NCBI RefSeq assembly: GCF_002973535.1
Contig: NZ_PVEP01000005.1
Span: 124,001 to 188,000 of the forward strand
DNA length: 64,000 nt
Source of the DNA: Albidovulum denitrificans
GTDB taxonomy: Bacteria > Pseudomonadota > Alphaproteobacteria > Rhodobacterales > Rhodobacteraceae
Direction of reading: 5' to 3'
How positions within the stretch are numbered: position 1 is the stretch's first letter; each line of letters opens with the position of its first letter. Of the stretch, positions 8,218-16,921 are shown in pieces. The notes under the pieces are model-generated. The model worked only from the letters and a program-made list of their open reading frames with translations. It ran no database searches and had not been told where the DNA came from. A program made the position numbers and the translations under genes.

Positions 8218-9203
8218 CGCAGGCAAGTTCAGGTCAGTCCCCCACGCGCCAAGGCGCCCGCTGGTCCGCGCGGGACTGGCCGATTGCCGCGGCCATGATC
8301 CCCTTCCCCGGCACCCTGCCGGACGGGCGCGCGGTTCAGGGCGCGGGACCGGAAGTCTGGGCGAAAAGCCTGAGGGAGGTTGCGGCAGCGGGGTTCGATG
8401 CGGTGGACCCGACCGATTCCTGGTTGCGCATCGCCGATCTGGCCCCGGCGGCGCGCGCGGAATTCCTTGCCATCTGCGCCGGGCTGAACCTGTCCATCCC
8501 CGCCATCTCCACCTCGCGCCGCAGCGTCATCGACCCGGAGCATGGCGCTTCCCATCTGGCCTATTGCCACCGGGTGATCGACACCGCCGCCGAGCTTGGG
8601 ATCGGCCATGTCAGCATCGGCCTTTTCGGCCCGCTGACCGACGCGCAGCAGCGGGCGACCTGGTTCTGGACCCAGCCGGGTGTCCGTAACCCGGACGATC
8701 CGGCGATCTACGACCTCGCCCTGACCCGTATCCGCGACCTGGCGGACCATGCGGGCGGTTGCGACATCCAGCTTTCGCTTGAGATGTATGAGGATACATA
8801 TCTCGGAACCGCGCGCGATGCCGTGCGCTTCATGACCGATCTGGATCACCCCGCCGCGCGGCTGAATATCGACATCGGCAACCTGATCCGCCTGCACCGG
8901 CCGGTGGAGCCGTGGGCCGAGATGATCGCGCTTTGCGCCCCCTTCGCGGGCTACTGGCACGTCAAGAACTACACCCGGATGGAGGACAGCGCCTCAGGTC
9001 AGGTGATGACTCATCCCGCGCCGCTTCTGGGCGGCACGATCAACTGGCGGGCCGCGATCTGGACGGCGCTGGAGCTTGGCTTCGACAGCCCGTTTCTGGT
9101 CGAGCATTACGGCGGCGACGGCCTGTGGGTCTGCGCCCGGAACCGCGACTACATCCGCGAGGTTCTCGCGGCCAAGGAGAAGGTCGATGACCAAGGTATT
9201 TGA
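8214..9203 (+). CDS. Sugar-phosphate isomerase/epimerase family protein (TIM barrel)
   Basis: A 329-residue AP-endonuclease-2-like barrel, a family of metal-dependent sugar isomerases and epimerases. The four expected metal ligands are visible: E190 in S-L-E-M-Y-E, D220 in N-I-D-I-G, H249 in W-H-V-K-N and E297 in V-E-H-Y-G. The start overlaps the DctM stop (ATGA) and the end overlaps the kinase start by 17 bases. From context it should convert an imported polyol-derived ketose or sugar acid into the kinase substrate or a phosphorylated product into its isomer. The exact substrate cannot be read from the sequence. Confidence 0.85.
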   Translation: MTQASSGQSPTRQGARWSARDWPIAAAMIPFPGTLPDGRAVQGAGPEVWAKSLREVAAAGFDAVDPTDSWLRIADLAPAARAEFLAICAGLNLSIPAISTSRRSVIDPEHGASHLAYCHRVIDTAAELGIGHVSIGLFGPLTDAQQRATWFWTQPGVRNPDDPAIYDLALTRIRDLADHAGGCDIQLSLEMYEDTYLGTARDAVRFMTDLDHPAARLNIDIGNLIRLHRPVEPWAEMIALCAPFAGYWHVKNYTRMEDSASGQVMTHPAPLLGGTINWRAAIWTALELGFDSPFLVEHYGGDGLWVCARNRDYIREVLAAKEKVDDQGI

Positions 9204-10893
9204 CGCCCCCGAAGACTTCGCCGCGACCGCGCTGGCGGGCTTTTGCGCCGCGCACCGGGACCGTGTGGCGGCGGTTCCGCATGGCGCCGTCCGGGCCGCG
9301 CCGGGGGCGAAGGACAAGGTCGCGCTGGTGGTCGGGGGCGGCTCGGGCCACTACCCGGCCTTTCTGGGCTATGTCGGTGCGGGCCTTGCCGATGCGGCGG
9401 TGGCAGGCGATGTCTTCGCCTCGCCCGCGACCAGCGCGGTGGCGACTGTCGCGCGGGCCGCGAACCGGGGCGGCGGCGTGATCCTGGGTTTCGGCAACTA
9501 CGCGGGGGACGTGCTGAATTTCGGCGCCGCCGCGCGCCGGTTGCAGGACGAAGGTATCGACGCCCGCATCCTCGCCGTCACCGATGACGTCGCCAGCGCG
9601 CCCGCCGATCAGCGGGACAAGCGGCGTGGCGTGGCGGGCGATCTTCTCGTTTTCAAAATCGCCGGGGCCGCCGCCGAGGAAGGCCGGGACATCGACGCCG
9701 TCGATGCCGTCGCCCGTGCCGCGAATGCGGCGACCGTGTCCTTTGGCGTGGCCTTCGACGGCTGCACCCTACCGGGGCAGGTGGCACCGCTGTTCACTGT
9801 TGAGGCAGGCGCGGTCGCGCTCGGCCTCGGGATTCACGGTGAGCCGGGGATCAGGACCGAGGCGATGCTCCCCGCCGCCGATCTGGCGCGGATGCTGCTT
9901 GCGCCGCTGCTGGCGGAGCGTCCCGACGGGCATGACGGCCGGGTGGCCGTGGTCCTGAACGGGCTGGGCGCGACCAAGTATGAGGAGCTTTTCGTCCTCT
10001 GGCATCACATCGCCGGGCGGCTTGAGGCCGAGGGGCTGACGGTGGTCGAGCCGGAGGTGGGCGAGTTCGTCACCAGCCTCGACATGGCGGGCTGTTCGCT
10101 GTCGATTACCTGGCTTGACGACGATCTTGAGCGGCTTTGGCGCGCCCCGGCGGATGCACCGGCCTTCCGCAAGGGGGTGGTTCAGCGCGGCATCGCCGAA
10201 GCGCCCGTGGTCGAAGAGGCATCGCAGGCGATCGCGACAGGCAGCCCCGCCTCGCAGAAGACGGCGGGCTGCATCGTCACGCTGATGGAGAGGCTGGCCG
10301 ATGCCCTCGCCGAGGCGGAGGAGATGCTGGGCCGGATCGACGCGCAGGCCGGGGACGGCGATCACGGGCAGGGTATGGCGCGCGGCTCCCGCGCCGCTGC
10401 GGGGGCCGCAAGGCAGGCCGCCGATGCGGGCGCGGGGGCTGCCACGACGCTCGGGCTGGCGGGCGATGCCTGGGCGGACCGGGCGGGCGGCACCTCTGGC
10501 GCGCTTTGGGGCGTCGCGCTGCGGGCCTGGGCAGCGGCGCTGGGGGATGCGCAGGAGGGCGACGCGCAGGCGGTGGCCGATGGCGCGGCGGCGGCGCAGA
10601 AGGCGATCACGGACCTTGGTGGTGCCAGGGTCGGCGACAAGACGCTGGTCGATGCGCTGGTGCCTTTTGTCGAGACGCTGCGCGCCGAGGTGAAGGCCGG
10701 TCACCCGCTGGCAGAGGCCTGGGCGAAAGCGGCCACCGATGCCACCGCCGCCGCCGAGGCGACCGCCGGGCTGCTGCCCCGGCTTGGCCGCGCACGGCCG
10801 CTGGCCGAACGCAGTCTGGGACACCCGGATGCAGGTGCCATCTCTCTGGCGCTTTGTGCGCGGGTCGTCGGGGAAGAGCTTTCCGCGCGGTAA
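9187..10893 (+). CDS. Dihydroxyacetone kinase family protein (DAK1-DAK2 fusion)
   Basis: A 568-residue ATP-dependent kinase with the substrate domain (DAK1, about 1-325) fused to the nucleotide domain (DAK2, about 365-560). The residues that hold the ketose are conserved: H55 in G-G-G-S-G-H, D108 in G-D-V-L and the covalent-binding H217 in G-I-H-G-E-P-G. The DAK2 magnesium cluster D385/D390/D392 is also present. Relatives of this single-chain type include dihydroxyacetone, D- and L-erythrulose and apulose-type kinases. In this operon a C4 or branched ketose is more likely than dihydroxyacetone itself. The ATG at 9187 is inside the isomerase gene. Confidence 0.9.
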   Translation: MTKVFDAPEDFAATALAGFCAAHRDRVAAVPHGAVRAAPGAKDKVALVVGGGSGHYPAFLGYVGAGLADAAVAGDVFASPATSAVATVARAANRGGGVILGFGNYAGDVLNFGAAARRLQDEGIDARILAVTDDVASAPADQRDKRRGVAGDLLVFKIAGAAAEEGRDIDAVDAVARAANAATVSFGVAFDGCTLPGQVAPLFTVEAGAVALGLGIHGEPGIRTEAMLPAADLARMLLAPLLAERPDGHDGRVAVVLNGLGATKYEELFVLWHHIAGRLEAEGLTVVEPEVGEFVTSLDMAGCSLSITWLDDDLERLWRAPADAPAFRKGVVQRGIAEAPVVEEASQAIATGSPASQKTAGCIVTLMERLADALAEAEEMLGRIDAQAGDGDHGQGMARGSRAAAGAARQAADAGAGAATTLGLAGDAWADRAGGTSGALWGVALRAWAAALGDAQEGDAQAVADGAAAAQKAITDLGGARVGDKTLVDALVPFVETLRAEVKAGHPLAEAWAKAATDATAAAEATAGLLPRLGRARPLAERSLGHPDAGAISLALCARVVGEELSAR

Positions 10894-11007
10894 TCGCGCG
10901 GCTGAGGACATGGATCGGATGCGGGCTGCCAGGGCTGCCCGGCGATCCGCAAGGACGCAATCTTGCGCGGATGACAGGCGCGCGACAGGAAACGGAAGGA
11001 ACGCGCG

Positions 11008-12069
11008 ATGCGGCTGGCTTTGGCAATCGGAGATGGCGGGGGCGTTGGCCCCGAACTGGCGGCAAAGCTCTTGTCGCACCCCGAGATGCGGGACCGCGAT
11101 GTGATCGTTCTGGGCGATGCGCGGCTTTTGCGCATGGGGGCGGAACAGGCCGGGGTCCGGCTTGACCTGCCGGTGGTCGCGGCTGGGGACCTACCGCGAG
11201 ATCTTCCCGCTGGACAGGCCATCGTCGATCTTGCGAACTGCGCGCCCGCTTCGTTTGCGCCGGGGCAGTCCAGCGCCGAAACGGGCGCGGCATGCTTGCA
11301 GAATTTCGCCGCCGTGCTGCGGCTTGCGCAGGCGGGTATCGCCGATGCCGCGATGTTCACGCCCTTCAACAAGCATTCCATGCGCCTGGCCCGCCCGGCC
11401 TATGTCGATGAAATCGGCTTTATCGACGCCACCCTTGGCGCGACCCGCAGCGGGCGAGAGTTCAACGTTCTCGATGAGGTCTGGAACGCCCGCGTGACGT
11501 CCCATATCCCGCTGCGCGAAGTGGCCAACCGGCTAAGCACGGAACGCATCCTGTCCAGCATCCGCCTGACCGTCGAGGTGATGGAAGGCGCCGGGAAACC
11601 CGCCCCCCGGATTGGCGTCGCCGCGCTGAACCCGCATGCGGGCGACGGGCGCAACTTCGGCGAGGAGGATGAGGATATCATCGCCCCCGCGGTCGAGGCC
11701 GCGGCCGCCGAAGGATACCGCGTGAGCGGCCCCATTCCGTCAGACACCGTCTTTGTCCGCGCGACGCGGGGAGAATTCGACGCGGTTCTGACGATGTATC
11801 ACGATCAGGGCCAGATCGCGATGAAGCTGATGGGCTTTGACCGGGGCGTGACCCTGATCGCGGGCTATGGCTTTCCCATCGTCACCCCGGCCCATGGGAC
11901 CGCTTTCGACATCGCCGGTCAGGGCAAGGCCGATCTTGGCGCGACGCTGGCCGCCGCGCGGCTTGGCCTTGCCCTTGCCAAGCTTAACCCGCCCCGCAAG
12001 CGGCAGGGGGCCTTGGCCCGGGACTGGGCAACCGCGCCGGTCGGCGATGCGCCTTTGGTCGAGGCGTGA
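11008..12069 (+). CDS. PdxA-family 4-phospho-hydroxyacid dehydrogenase (non-canonical)
   Basis: A 353-residue NAD-dependent oxidative decarboxylase of the PdxA family. The three metal-binding histidines are in register (H166, H210 in N-P-H-A-G-D-G, H265 in Y-H-D-Q-G). The N-terminal GDPxGIGPE motif is altered to G-D-G-G-G-V-G-P-E, and the substrate-binding G-H-T-E of vitamin B6 enzymes is replaced by Y-V-D-E at about 132-135. This argues against pyridoxine synthesis and for a catabolic PdxA2-like role on a phosphorylated C4 acid, giving dihydroxyacetone phosphate and CO2. It follows the kinase after a 114-base gap. Confidence 0.85.
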   Translation: MRLALAIGDGGGVGPELAAKLLSHPEMRDRDVIVLGDARLLRMGAEQAGVRLDLPVVAAGDLPRDLPAGQAIVDLANCAPASFAPGQSSAETGAACLQNFAAVLRLAQAGIADAAMFTPFNKHSMRLARPAYVDEIGFIDATLGATRSGREFNVLDEVWNARVTSHIPLREVANRLSTERILSSIRLTVEVMEGAGKPAPRIGVAALNPHAGDGRNFGEEDEDIIAPAVEAAAAEGYRVSGPIPSDTVFVRATRGEFDAVLTMYHDQGQIAMKLMGFDRGVTLIAGYGFPIVTPAHGTAFDIAGQGKADLGATLAAARLGLALAKLNPPRKRQGALARDWATAPVGDAPLVEA

Positions 12070-12079
12070 CACGGGCGCC

Positions 12080-12101
12080 GGGCCGACCGATGTTTCGGCC
12101 C
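12080..12101. terminator. Hairpin between convergent pdxA-like and glxA-like genes
   Basis: GGGCCGA (12080-12086) and TCGGCCC (12095-12101) can form a 7-base stem in the 37-base space between two converging genes. No clear T-run is present, so termination is suggested by position only. Confidence 0.4.
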
Positions 12102-12106
12102 CTGCG

Positions 12107-13177
12107 CTATGCCTCCCCGCCCTTGCCGCGCCGTCTGTGATGCACCCTGCTCGGCGGGCTGCCGAAGCGGCGGGTGAAGACCTTGGAGAAGTGGGACTTG
12201 GTGTTGAAGCCGCAGGCGGCGGCGATCTCGAACAGGGTCAGGTCGGTGTCGGTGATCAGGCTGCGGGCGTGGTCAAGGCGCAGGTTCTGGTAAAACCGCG
12301 TCGGCGTCACGCCAAGGCAGCGCTGGAACTGGCGTTCGATGTGGCGCATCGTGTAGCCGACCCTTTCGGCCAGTTCCTCCATCGTCAGGGGCGTTTCGAT
12401 ATTGTCGGTCATCAGTCGGACGATCTCGATCAGGCCGGGGTTGCGGGTGTGCAGGACCGAGCCGATCGAGGTGCGCTGGGCGAGGTTGGCGCCCGCATCG
12501 TCGCGCAGCAGGCACATGTCGGCGACGATGGCGGCGAAGGCGTCGCCGTGATCCTTGCGGATGATGGAAATGGCCATGTCGGCCGAAGCCGCGCCGCCGC
12601 CGCAGGTCATGATGCGGCCGTCGATCTCGAACCGGCGTTTTGACGGGGGCAGGTGTTCGAAGCGTTCGGCAAAGCCCGGATGGCATTCCCAATGCAGCGT
12701 GAAGGTACGACCGTCGAGAAGCCCCGCCTGCGCCAGCGCCACCGCGCCGGTGCAAATCCCCCCCAGCGCGCCGCCGGTCCGGTTGTGGCGGTGCAGGAAG
12801 GCCAGCGTGGATTTCGCCGGGTTACCGCCGGACAGATTGCCGGAGCAGGCGAAGATCACGGTGTCCTTGCCGGTACTGGACAGCGCCGCATCGGCCGCGA
12901 TCTCCACGCCCGAGGAACTGCGGACGGGGCGGCCATCCTCGGACACGACGGACCAGCGGTAAAGCGGCTTTTGCGAAAGCTGGTTGGCGATGCGGAAGGG
13001 CTCGATCGCGGCGCTGAAGGCGAGGAGGGTGAAATCCTTCAGAAGCAGGAAGGCATAGCTTTGCGTCTTCACGACCTCGCCCACCGGAAAGAAGGCCGAG
13101 CCAAGCGGGATCAGCGCGCGGGACAGGTCCATGATCGCGTCGTCGCTGTCGGTCGTCGGGGGTGTCTTGTCCGTCAC
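12107..13177 (-). CDS. GlxA-type AraC-family transcriptional regulator
   Basis: About 356 residues: an N-terminal DJ-1/PfpI-like domain (about 40-215) and a C-terminal AraC double helix-turn-helix (about 235-335, ending with the G-F-x-x-x-S-H-F-S-K-x-F-x-R-x-F signature). Relatives control amine, betaine or carnitine-type catabolism in proteobacteria. It lies 64 bases downstream of the G3E GTPase in the same direction, so it may be the last gene of the imide/hydantoin gene set. The start is uncertain: GTG at 13177 has AAGGA upstream; ATGs at 13132 and 13237 are alternatives. Confidence 0.82.
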   Translation of the reverse strand: MTDKTPPTTDSDDAIMDLSRALIPLGSAFFPVGEVVKTQSYAFLLLKDFTLLAFSAAIEPFRIANQLSQKPLYRWSVVSEDGRPVRSSSGVEIAADAALSSTGKDTVIFACSGNLSGGNPAKSTLAFLHRHNRTGGALGGICTGAVALAQAGLLDGRTFTLHWECHPGFAERFEHLPPSKRRFEIDGRIMTCGGGAASADMAISIIRKDHGDAFAAIVADMCLLRDDAGANLAQRTSIGSVLHTRNPGLIEIVRLMTDNIETPLTMEELAERVGYTMRHIERQFQRCLGVTPTRFYQNLRLDHARSLITDTDLTLFEIAAACGFNTKSHFSKVFTRRFGSPPSRVHHRRRGKGGEA

Positions 13178-13198
13178 GGGGGGCCTGTCCTTGTACCA

Positions 13199-13224
13199 CC
13201 GGCCCGCGTGATCCTGCGGGCCGG
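13199..13224 (-). terminator. Hairpin between the G3E GTPase and GlxA-type genes
   Basis: CCGGCCCGC (13199-13207) and GCGGGCCGG (13216-13224) form a perfect 9-base stem with an 8-base loop. There is no T-run, so it may attenuate rather than stop transcription into the regulator. Confidence 0.45.
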
Positions 13225-13241
13225 GTTGGCGGATCATAGCG

Positions 13242-14231
13242 TCACGGATCGTCCCGCGCGATCCCCTCTGCGCGGCCCTCATGGCCCAGCACGAAACGGT
13301 CCCAGGATGCCTGCAAGCGCACCGGGTCGATGCCGCGGCCGATGAGGACGATGAAGTCGCCTTCGCCCTCCTGCGGCTGCTCCCTCTCCGGCAGGATCTC
13401 CGGCGGTTGGACGTGACGGCGGACGGATTGCAGCAGAAGGCGCCCGGCCGGGCTTCGTACCGCGCCCTTGACGCGGACGATGCTGTCGCCCCGCGCGAAG
13501 AGAAGGGCCGAAAGCCAGGCCGACAGCGCCCACCAGCCGCCCGCCGATCCGGCGTCAAGCCGGTGGGCCTGGATCGGGCCGCTGTCCTCCGCCACCGGGC
13601 CAAGATCGAAGGGCAGGGCGTCGGGGTCGGTTTCGACCTTCGTCTCGACGCCGAAATCGGCCCAGCCGAGGCGGGCATCGGGGGCAAGCCCGCGCAGCGT
13701 GGCGGCAAGTCGGGATCGGTTCGGGGCAGGGGCCTCTGCTGCCTTGGTCACGACGATCTCATCCGCGGCCTCTGCCTGCGCGCGGGCGAGGTGTTCGGTC
13801 GCCAACTGCCCCGGCCCCTCTAGCGCGTCGACAAGGACGATGGTCCGGGTCAGGACGATCCGGCGCACCAGCACCGGGTCCTCCATGATCGCGCGGGCGA
13901 TGGCGGCGGGATCGGCGATGCCGCTGGTTTCAAGCACGATGGTGTCGAGCGCCACGGCGCCCGCGTCACAAATCCGGCGCAGCGCGGCCAGCAGGTCGGC
14001 ACGACCGCTACAGCAGGCGCAGCCGCCTGCGAGGACATCCAGCCGTTCGGCCCGGCCCAGCAACAGGTCATCGACCGGCATTTCCGCCGCCTCGTTGACC
14101 AGCACATGAACCCGGCCGAAGCGGCGGGTGAAAAGCTGATGGCGGAGCCAGGTGCTTTTGCCCGCGCCAAGGAAGCCGCCGACGATGACCAGCGGCAGAA
14201 GGCCGTCCTGCCGTCCCGTCGCCTCAGCCAT
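13242..14231 (-). CDS. G3E GTPase (CobW/COG0523 metal-chaperone family)
   Basis: A 329-residue P-loop GTPase with Walker A G-G-F-L-G-A-G-K-S-T at 18-27 and the G-C-A-C-C metal-binding motif at 70-74, typical of COG0523 chaperones that deliver zinc, cobalt or nickel to enzymes. The C-terminal CobW domain is shorter and ends without a His-rich tail. It is transcribed after a zinc-type hydantoinase and an imidase-like enzyme and overlaps the small CxxC gene by eight bases. My inference is that it loads or tunes metal in those hydrolases. Confidence 0.88.
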   Translation of the reverse strand: MAEATGRQDGLLPLVIVGGFLGAGKSTWLRHQLFTRRFGRVHVLVNEAAEMPVDDLLLGRAERLDVLAGGCACCSGRADLLAALRRICDAGAVALDTIVLETSGIADPAAIARAIMEDPVLVRRIVLTRTIVLVDALEGPGQLATEHLARAQAEAADEIVVTKAAEAPAPNRSRLAATLRGLAPDARLGWADFGVETKVETDPDALPFDLGPVAEDSGPIQAHRLDAGSAGGWWALSAWLSALLFARGDSIVRVKGAVRSPAGRLLLQSVRRHVQPPEILPEREQPQEGEGDFIVLIGRGIDPVRLQASWDRFVLGHEGRAEGIARDDP

Positions 14232-14517
14232 GGGTCAGCGCGCGGTCCGACATCGGATCGACCGGCCCGCGCGCCATTCGCGACGCCTCGCGCCACAGTG
14301 CGTCGAGGTCGGGGACCAGCACCCATTCGCCACCCGGCGCGAAAAGTTGCAGCCCCGGCGTCGCCCCGTCATCGCGGGCGCTGAGGCCATAGGGCGCCAG
14401 CAGACGGTTGACCACCGCAAGGCGCGCGAAGCGCAGCCGCAGCCGGTCACCGGCGCTGCTCGCGCCGGCGTCGGTCCAGTGGCCGGGGGCGGCGGGAAAG
14501 CCGCAGGCGTTGCACAT
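14224..14517 (-). CDS. Small CxxC protein of unknown function
   Basis: A 97-residue protein starting M-C-N-A-C-G, which leaves a Cys at the very N-terminus if Met is removed. No domain is recognised. The rest is a leucine/arginine-rich helix region followed by an L-F-x-P-G-G-E-W-V-L-V-P-D-L strand region. It overlaps the G3E GTPase start by eight bases and sits nine bases after the imidase-like gene, so it belongs to that operon. A zinc-binding accessory or metallochaperone partner is possible but unproven. Confidence 0.7.
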   Translation of the reverse strand: MCNACGFPAAPGHWTDAGASSAGDRLRLRFARLAVVNRLLAPYGLSARDDGATPGLQLFAPGGEWVLVPDLDALWREASRMARGPVDPMSDRALTHG

Positions 14518-14526
14518 GGCGCGCCC

Positions 14527-15432
14527 TCAGATCACCTCGGGCCGCTTGCCGCTTTCGAAGGGGAAGCGTTCGCGGAAGTCGTCGGCGATCTCCTCGAAGG
14601 TGGCCCATTCGATGCCGTCATGGCCGTTGATATGCTCGATCAGACGCTCCAGCATCAGCAATACCTGCGGCCGACCGGAGACGTCGGGGTGGATGGTAAA
14701 GGCGAAGACGCCGTAATCCATCTCGCGGTAGACCCAGTCGAACTGGTCGCGCCACATCTCCTCGATGTCGCGCGGGTTCACGAAGCCGTGGCTGTTGGGC
14801 GACTTCTTCATGAACATCATCGGCGGCAGGTCATCGACATACCAGTTGGCAGCGATATCGACGAGGTCGATCTCCTTGCCGTGCTTCAGCGGGTGCATCC
14901 AGTCCTTCGCCTTCTTGGTGTAGTCGATGACGTTCCATTCGTCGCCGACACGCGCATAGAAGGGCTGGAAGTCGCGGTATCCCTGAGAGTGGTCATAGCT
15001 GAAGTTGTACTTCTTCAGCAAAGCAGCCGTCGCGGCGGACATTTCCCACCAGGGCGCGACGTAACCGCGCGGCGCGCGGCCGGTCAGCTTTTCGATCAGC
15101 TCGATCGACTTGACCAGAACGTCCTCTTCCTGCTGCGGCGTCATGGCCACGGGGTTTTCGTGCAGGTAGCCATGGGCGCCGATCTCATGCCCGGCATCCA
15201 CGATCATCTGCATTTCCTTCGGAAAGGTCTCAAGCGAATGACCGGGGATGAAGAAGGATGTCTTCATGTCGTATTTCTTGAACAGCCGCAGCAGGCGCGG
15301 GATGCCGACCTCGGTCGCGAAGATGCCGCGCTGGATGTCCGAGGGGCTGTCGCCGCCGCCGTAGGAACCGATCCAGCCGGCGACGGAGTCGATGTCTGTG
15401 CCGAAGGCGCAGTAGATCTTTTTCTTGGCCAT
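14527..15432 (-). CDS. Polysaccharide-deacetylase-fold amidohydrolase, probably a cyclic imidase
   Basis: A 301-residue NodB-homology enzyme with no signal peptide, hence cytoplasmic. Metal residues are visible: D13/D15 near the N-terminus and the H-x-x-x-H pair H87/H91 in [10 protein letters not shown]. Cytoplasmic members of this type act on small ring amides (PuuE-type allantoinase, cyclic imide hydrolase) rather than on sugars. Its position next to a hydantoinase and an asparaginase-like amidase supports ring opening of imides or related compounds. Substrate is inferred; peptidoglycan or chitin deacetylation is unlikely. Confidence 0.8.
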   Translation of the reverse strand: MAKKKIYCAFGTDIDSVAGWIGSYGGGDSPSDIQRGIFATEVGIPRLLRLFKKYDMKTSFFIPGHSLETFPKEMQMIVDAGHEIGAHGYLHENPVAMTPQQEEDVLVKSIELIEKLTGRAPRGYVAPWWEMSAATAALLKKYNFSYDHSQGYRDFQPFYARVGDEWNVIDYTKKAKDWMHPLKHGKEIDLVDIAANWYVDDLPPMMFMKKSPNSHGFVNPRDIEEMWRDQFDWVYREMDYGVFAFTIHPDVSGRPQVLLMLERLIEHINGHDGIEWATFEEIADDFRERFPFESGKRPEVI

Positions 15433-15460
15433 GGTCTTCCTCCTGATCTTGTTGCGCGGC

Positions 15461-16921
15461 TTAGACGCCGCTGGGAATGTTTTGCGGGTCCCGGTGGACG
15501 AACCGGGGGGAGTTGAGGTCCTTCCACACCGATAGCGCGCGGTTCACGGACGGGAAGGCGGGGCGTGGGACGTAGACGCCATGGCCCGCGCGGGGGCGTT
15601 CGTTCTGCCCGTGGCTCCACACCACCTTGCCACGCGACAGCGTGTGGCGCGCCTGGGCCGTGACCTCGATCCCCTCAAAGACGTTGTAATCGAGGATCGA
15701 AAGCTGGTTGGCGGCGCGGATGGTCTTTTTCAGCTTCGGGTCCCAGACCACGATGTCGGCATCCGCACCGGGGACCAAAGCGCCCTTGCGCGGGTAGATG
15801 TTCAGGATGCGGGCGATATTGGTCGAGGTGACGGCGACGAATTCCTCGGGCGTCAGCCGCCCGGTTTCCACGCCGGTGGTCCAGAGAACCGCCAGACGGT
15901 CCTCAAGCCCGCCGGTGCCGTTCGGGATCATCGGGAAGCCTTTCAGACCCATGCGCTTCTGATCGGTCGTGAAGGCGCAGTGATCGGTCGCCACGACCTG
16001 AAGGCTGCCCGCCGTCAGTCCGGCCCAAAGGCTGTCCTGATGCGCCTTGTTACGGAACGGGGGCGACATCACGCGCTGCGCGGCGTGGTCCCAGTCCTTG
16101 TCGAAATACTCGCTTTCATCCAGCGTCAGGTGCTGGACCAAGGGTTCGCCAAAGACACGCATCCCCTTCTGCCGCGCCCGGCGGATCGCCTCATGTGCCT
16201 GCTCGCAGGACACATGGACGACATAAAGCGGCACCCCCGCCGCATCGGCGATCATGATGGCGCGGTTCGTCGCCTCGCCCTCCACCTCGGGCGGGCGGGA
16301 ATGGGCGTGGCCCTCGGGGCCGATCTGGCCCGCCTCCATGAACTTCTTCTGCAATTCGGCGATGATGTCGCCGTTTTCGGCATGGACCAGCGGCAGCGCC
16401 CCAAGTTCAGCGCAGCGGGTGAACGAGGCGTACATCTCGTCATCCTCGACCATAAGCGCGCCCTTGTAGGCCATGAAATGCTTGAAGGAGTTGACGCCCA
16501 TCTTCACGACCTCGGCCATCTCCTGCCAGATCGTCTGGTTCCAGCCGGTGATCGCGACGTGCCAGCCGACGTCGATGCAGATCTTGCCGTCCGCCTTGCG
16601 GTGCCAGTCCTTGACCGCGTTCACCAGCGACCCGTCCGGGCCGGGCAGGACGAAATCGACGATCATCGTCGTCCCGCCGGACGCGGCGGCGGCGGTGCCG
16701 CTTTCGAAGGTCTCGGCGGCGGTGGTCCCCATGAAGGGCATTTCCAGATGGGTGTGGGGGTCGATCCCGCCGGGGATGACATAGGCGCCGCCTGCGTCGA
16801 TCACGGTGTCGCCCTTCAGGTCCGGCCCGACGGCGGCGATCTTTTCGCCCTCGATCAGGATGTCGGCCTCCCACATGCGGTCGGCGGTGATGAGGGTTCC
16901 CCCCTTGATGACGGTGGTCAT
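15461..16921 (-). CDS. Hydantoinase / dihydropyrimidinase
   Basis: A 486-residue zinc amidohydrolase that opens hydantoin or dihydropyrimidine rings. The full metal set is in register with known enzymes: H56 and H58 in D-P-H-T-H, the carboxylated K147 in [10 protein letters not shown]180 in V-H-A-E-N, H236 and D313 in A-T-D-H. The start at 16921 overlaps the amidase stop (ATGA); an upstream in-frame extension to 16963 is unlikely. No N-carbamoylase or beta-ureidopropionase gene is visible nearby, so the ring-opened product must be finished elsewhere or by the neighbouring amidases. Confidence 0.92.
   Translation of the reverse strand: MTTVIKGGTLITADRMWEADILIEGEKIAAVGPDLKGDTVIDAGGAYVIPGGIDPHTHLEMPFMGTTAAETFESGTAAAASGGTTMIVDFVLPGPDGSLVNAVKDWHRKADGKICIDVGWHVAITGWNQTIWQEMAEVVKMGVNSFKHFMAYKGALMVEDDEMYASFTRCAELGALPLVHAENGDIIAELQKKFMEAGQIGPEGHAHSRPPEVEGEATNRAIMIADAAGVPLYVVHVSCEQAHEAIRRARQKGMRVFGEPLVQHLTLDESEYFDKDWDHAAQRVMSPPFRNKAHQDSLWAGLTAGSLQVVATDHCAFTTDQKRMGLKGFPMIPNGTGGLEDRLAVLWTTGVETGRLTPEEFVAVTSTNIARILNIYPRKGALVPGADADIVVWDPKLKKTIRAANQLSILDYNVFEGIEVTAQARHTLSRGKVVWSHGQNERPRAGHGVYVPRPAFPSVNRALSVWKDLNSPRFVHRDPQNIPSGV

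Noticed and set aside
11008-12069. Canonical pdxA of vitamin B6 synthesis
   Set aside because: The G-H-T-E substrate loop is replaced and the gene is in a catabolic transport operon; it is also not next to ksgA or surA as pdxA often is.
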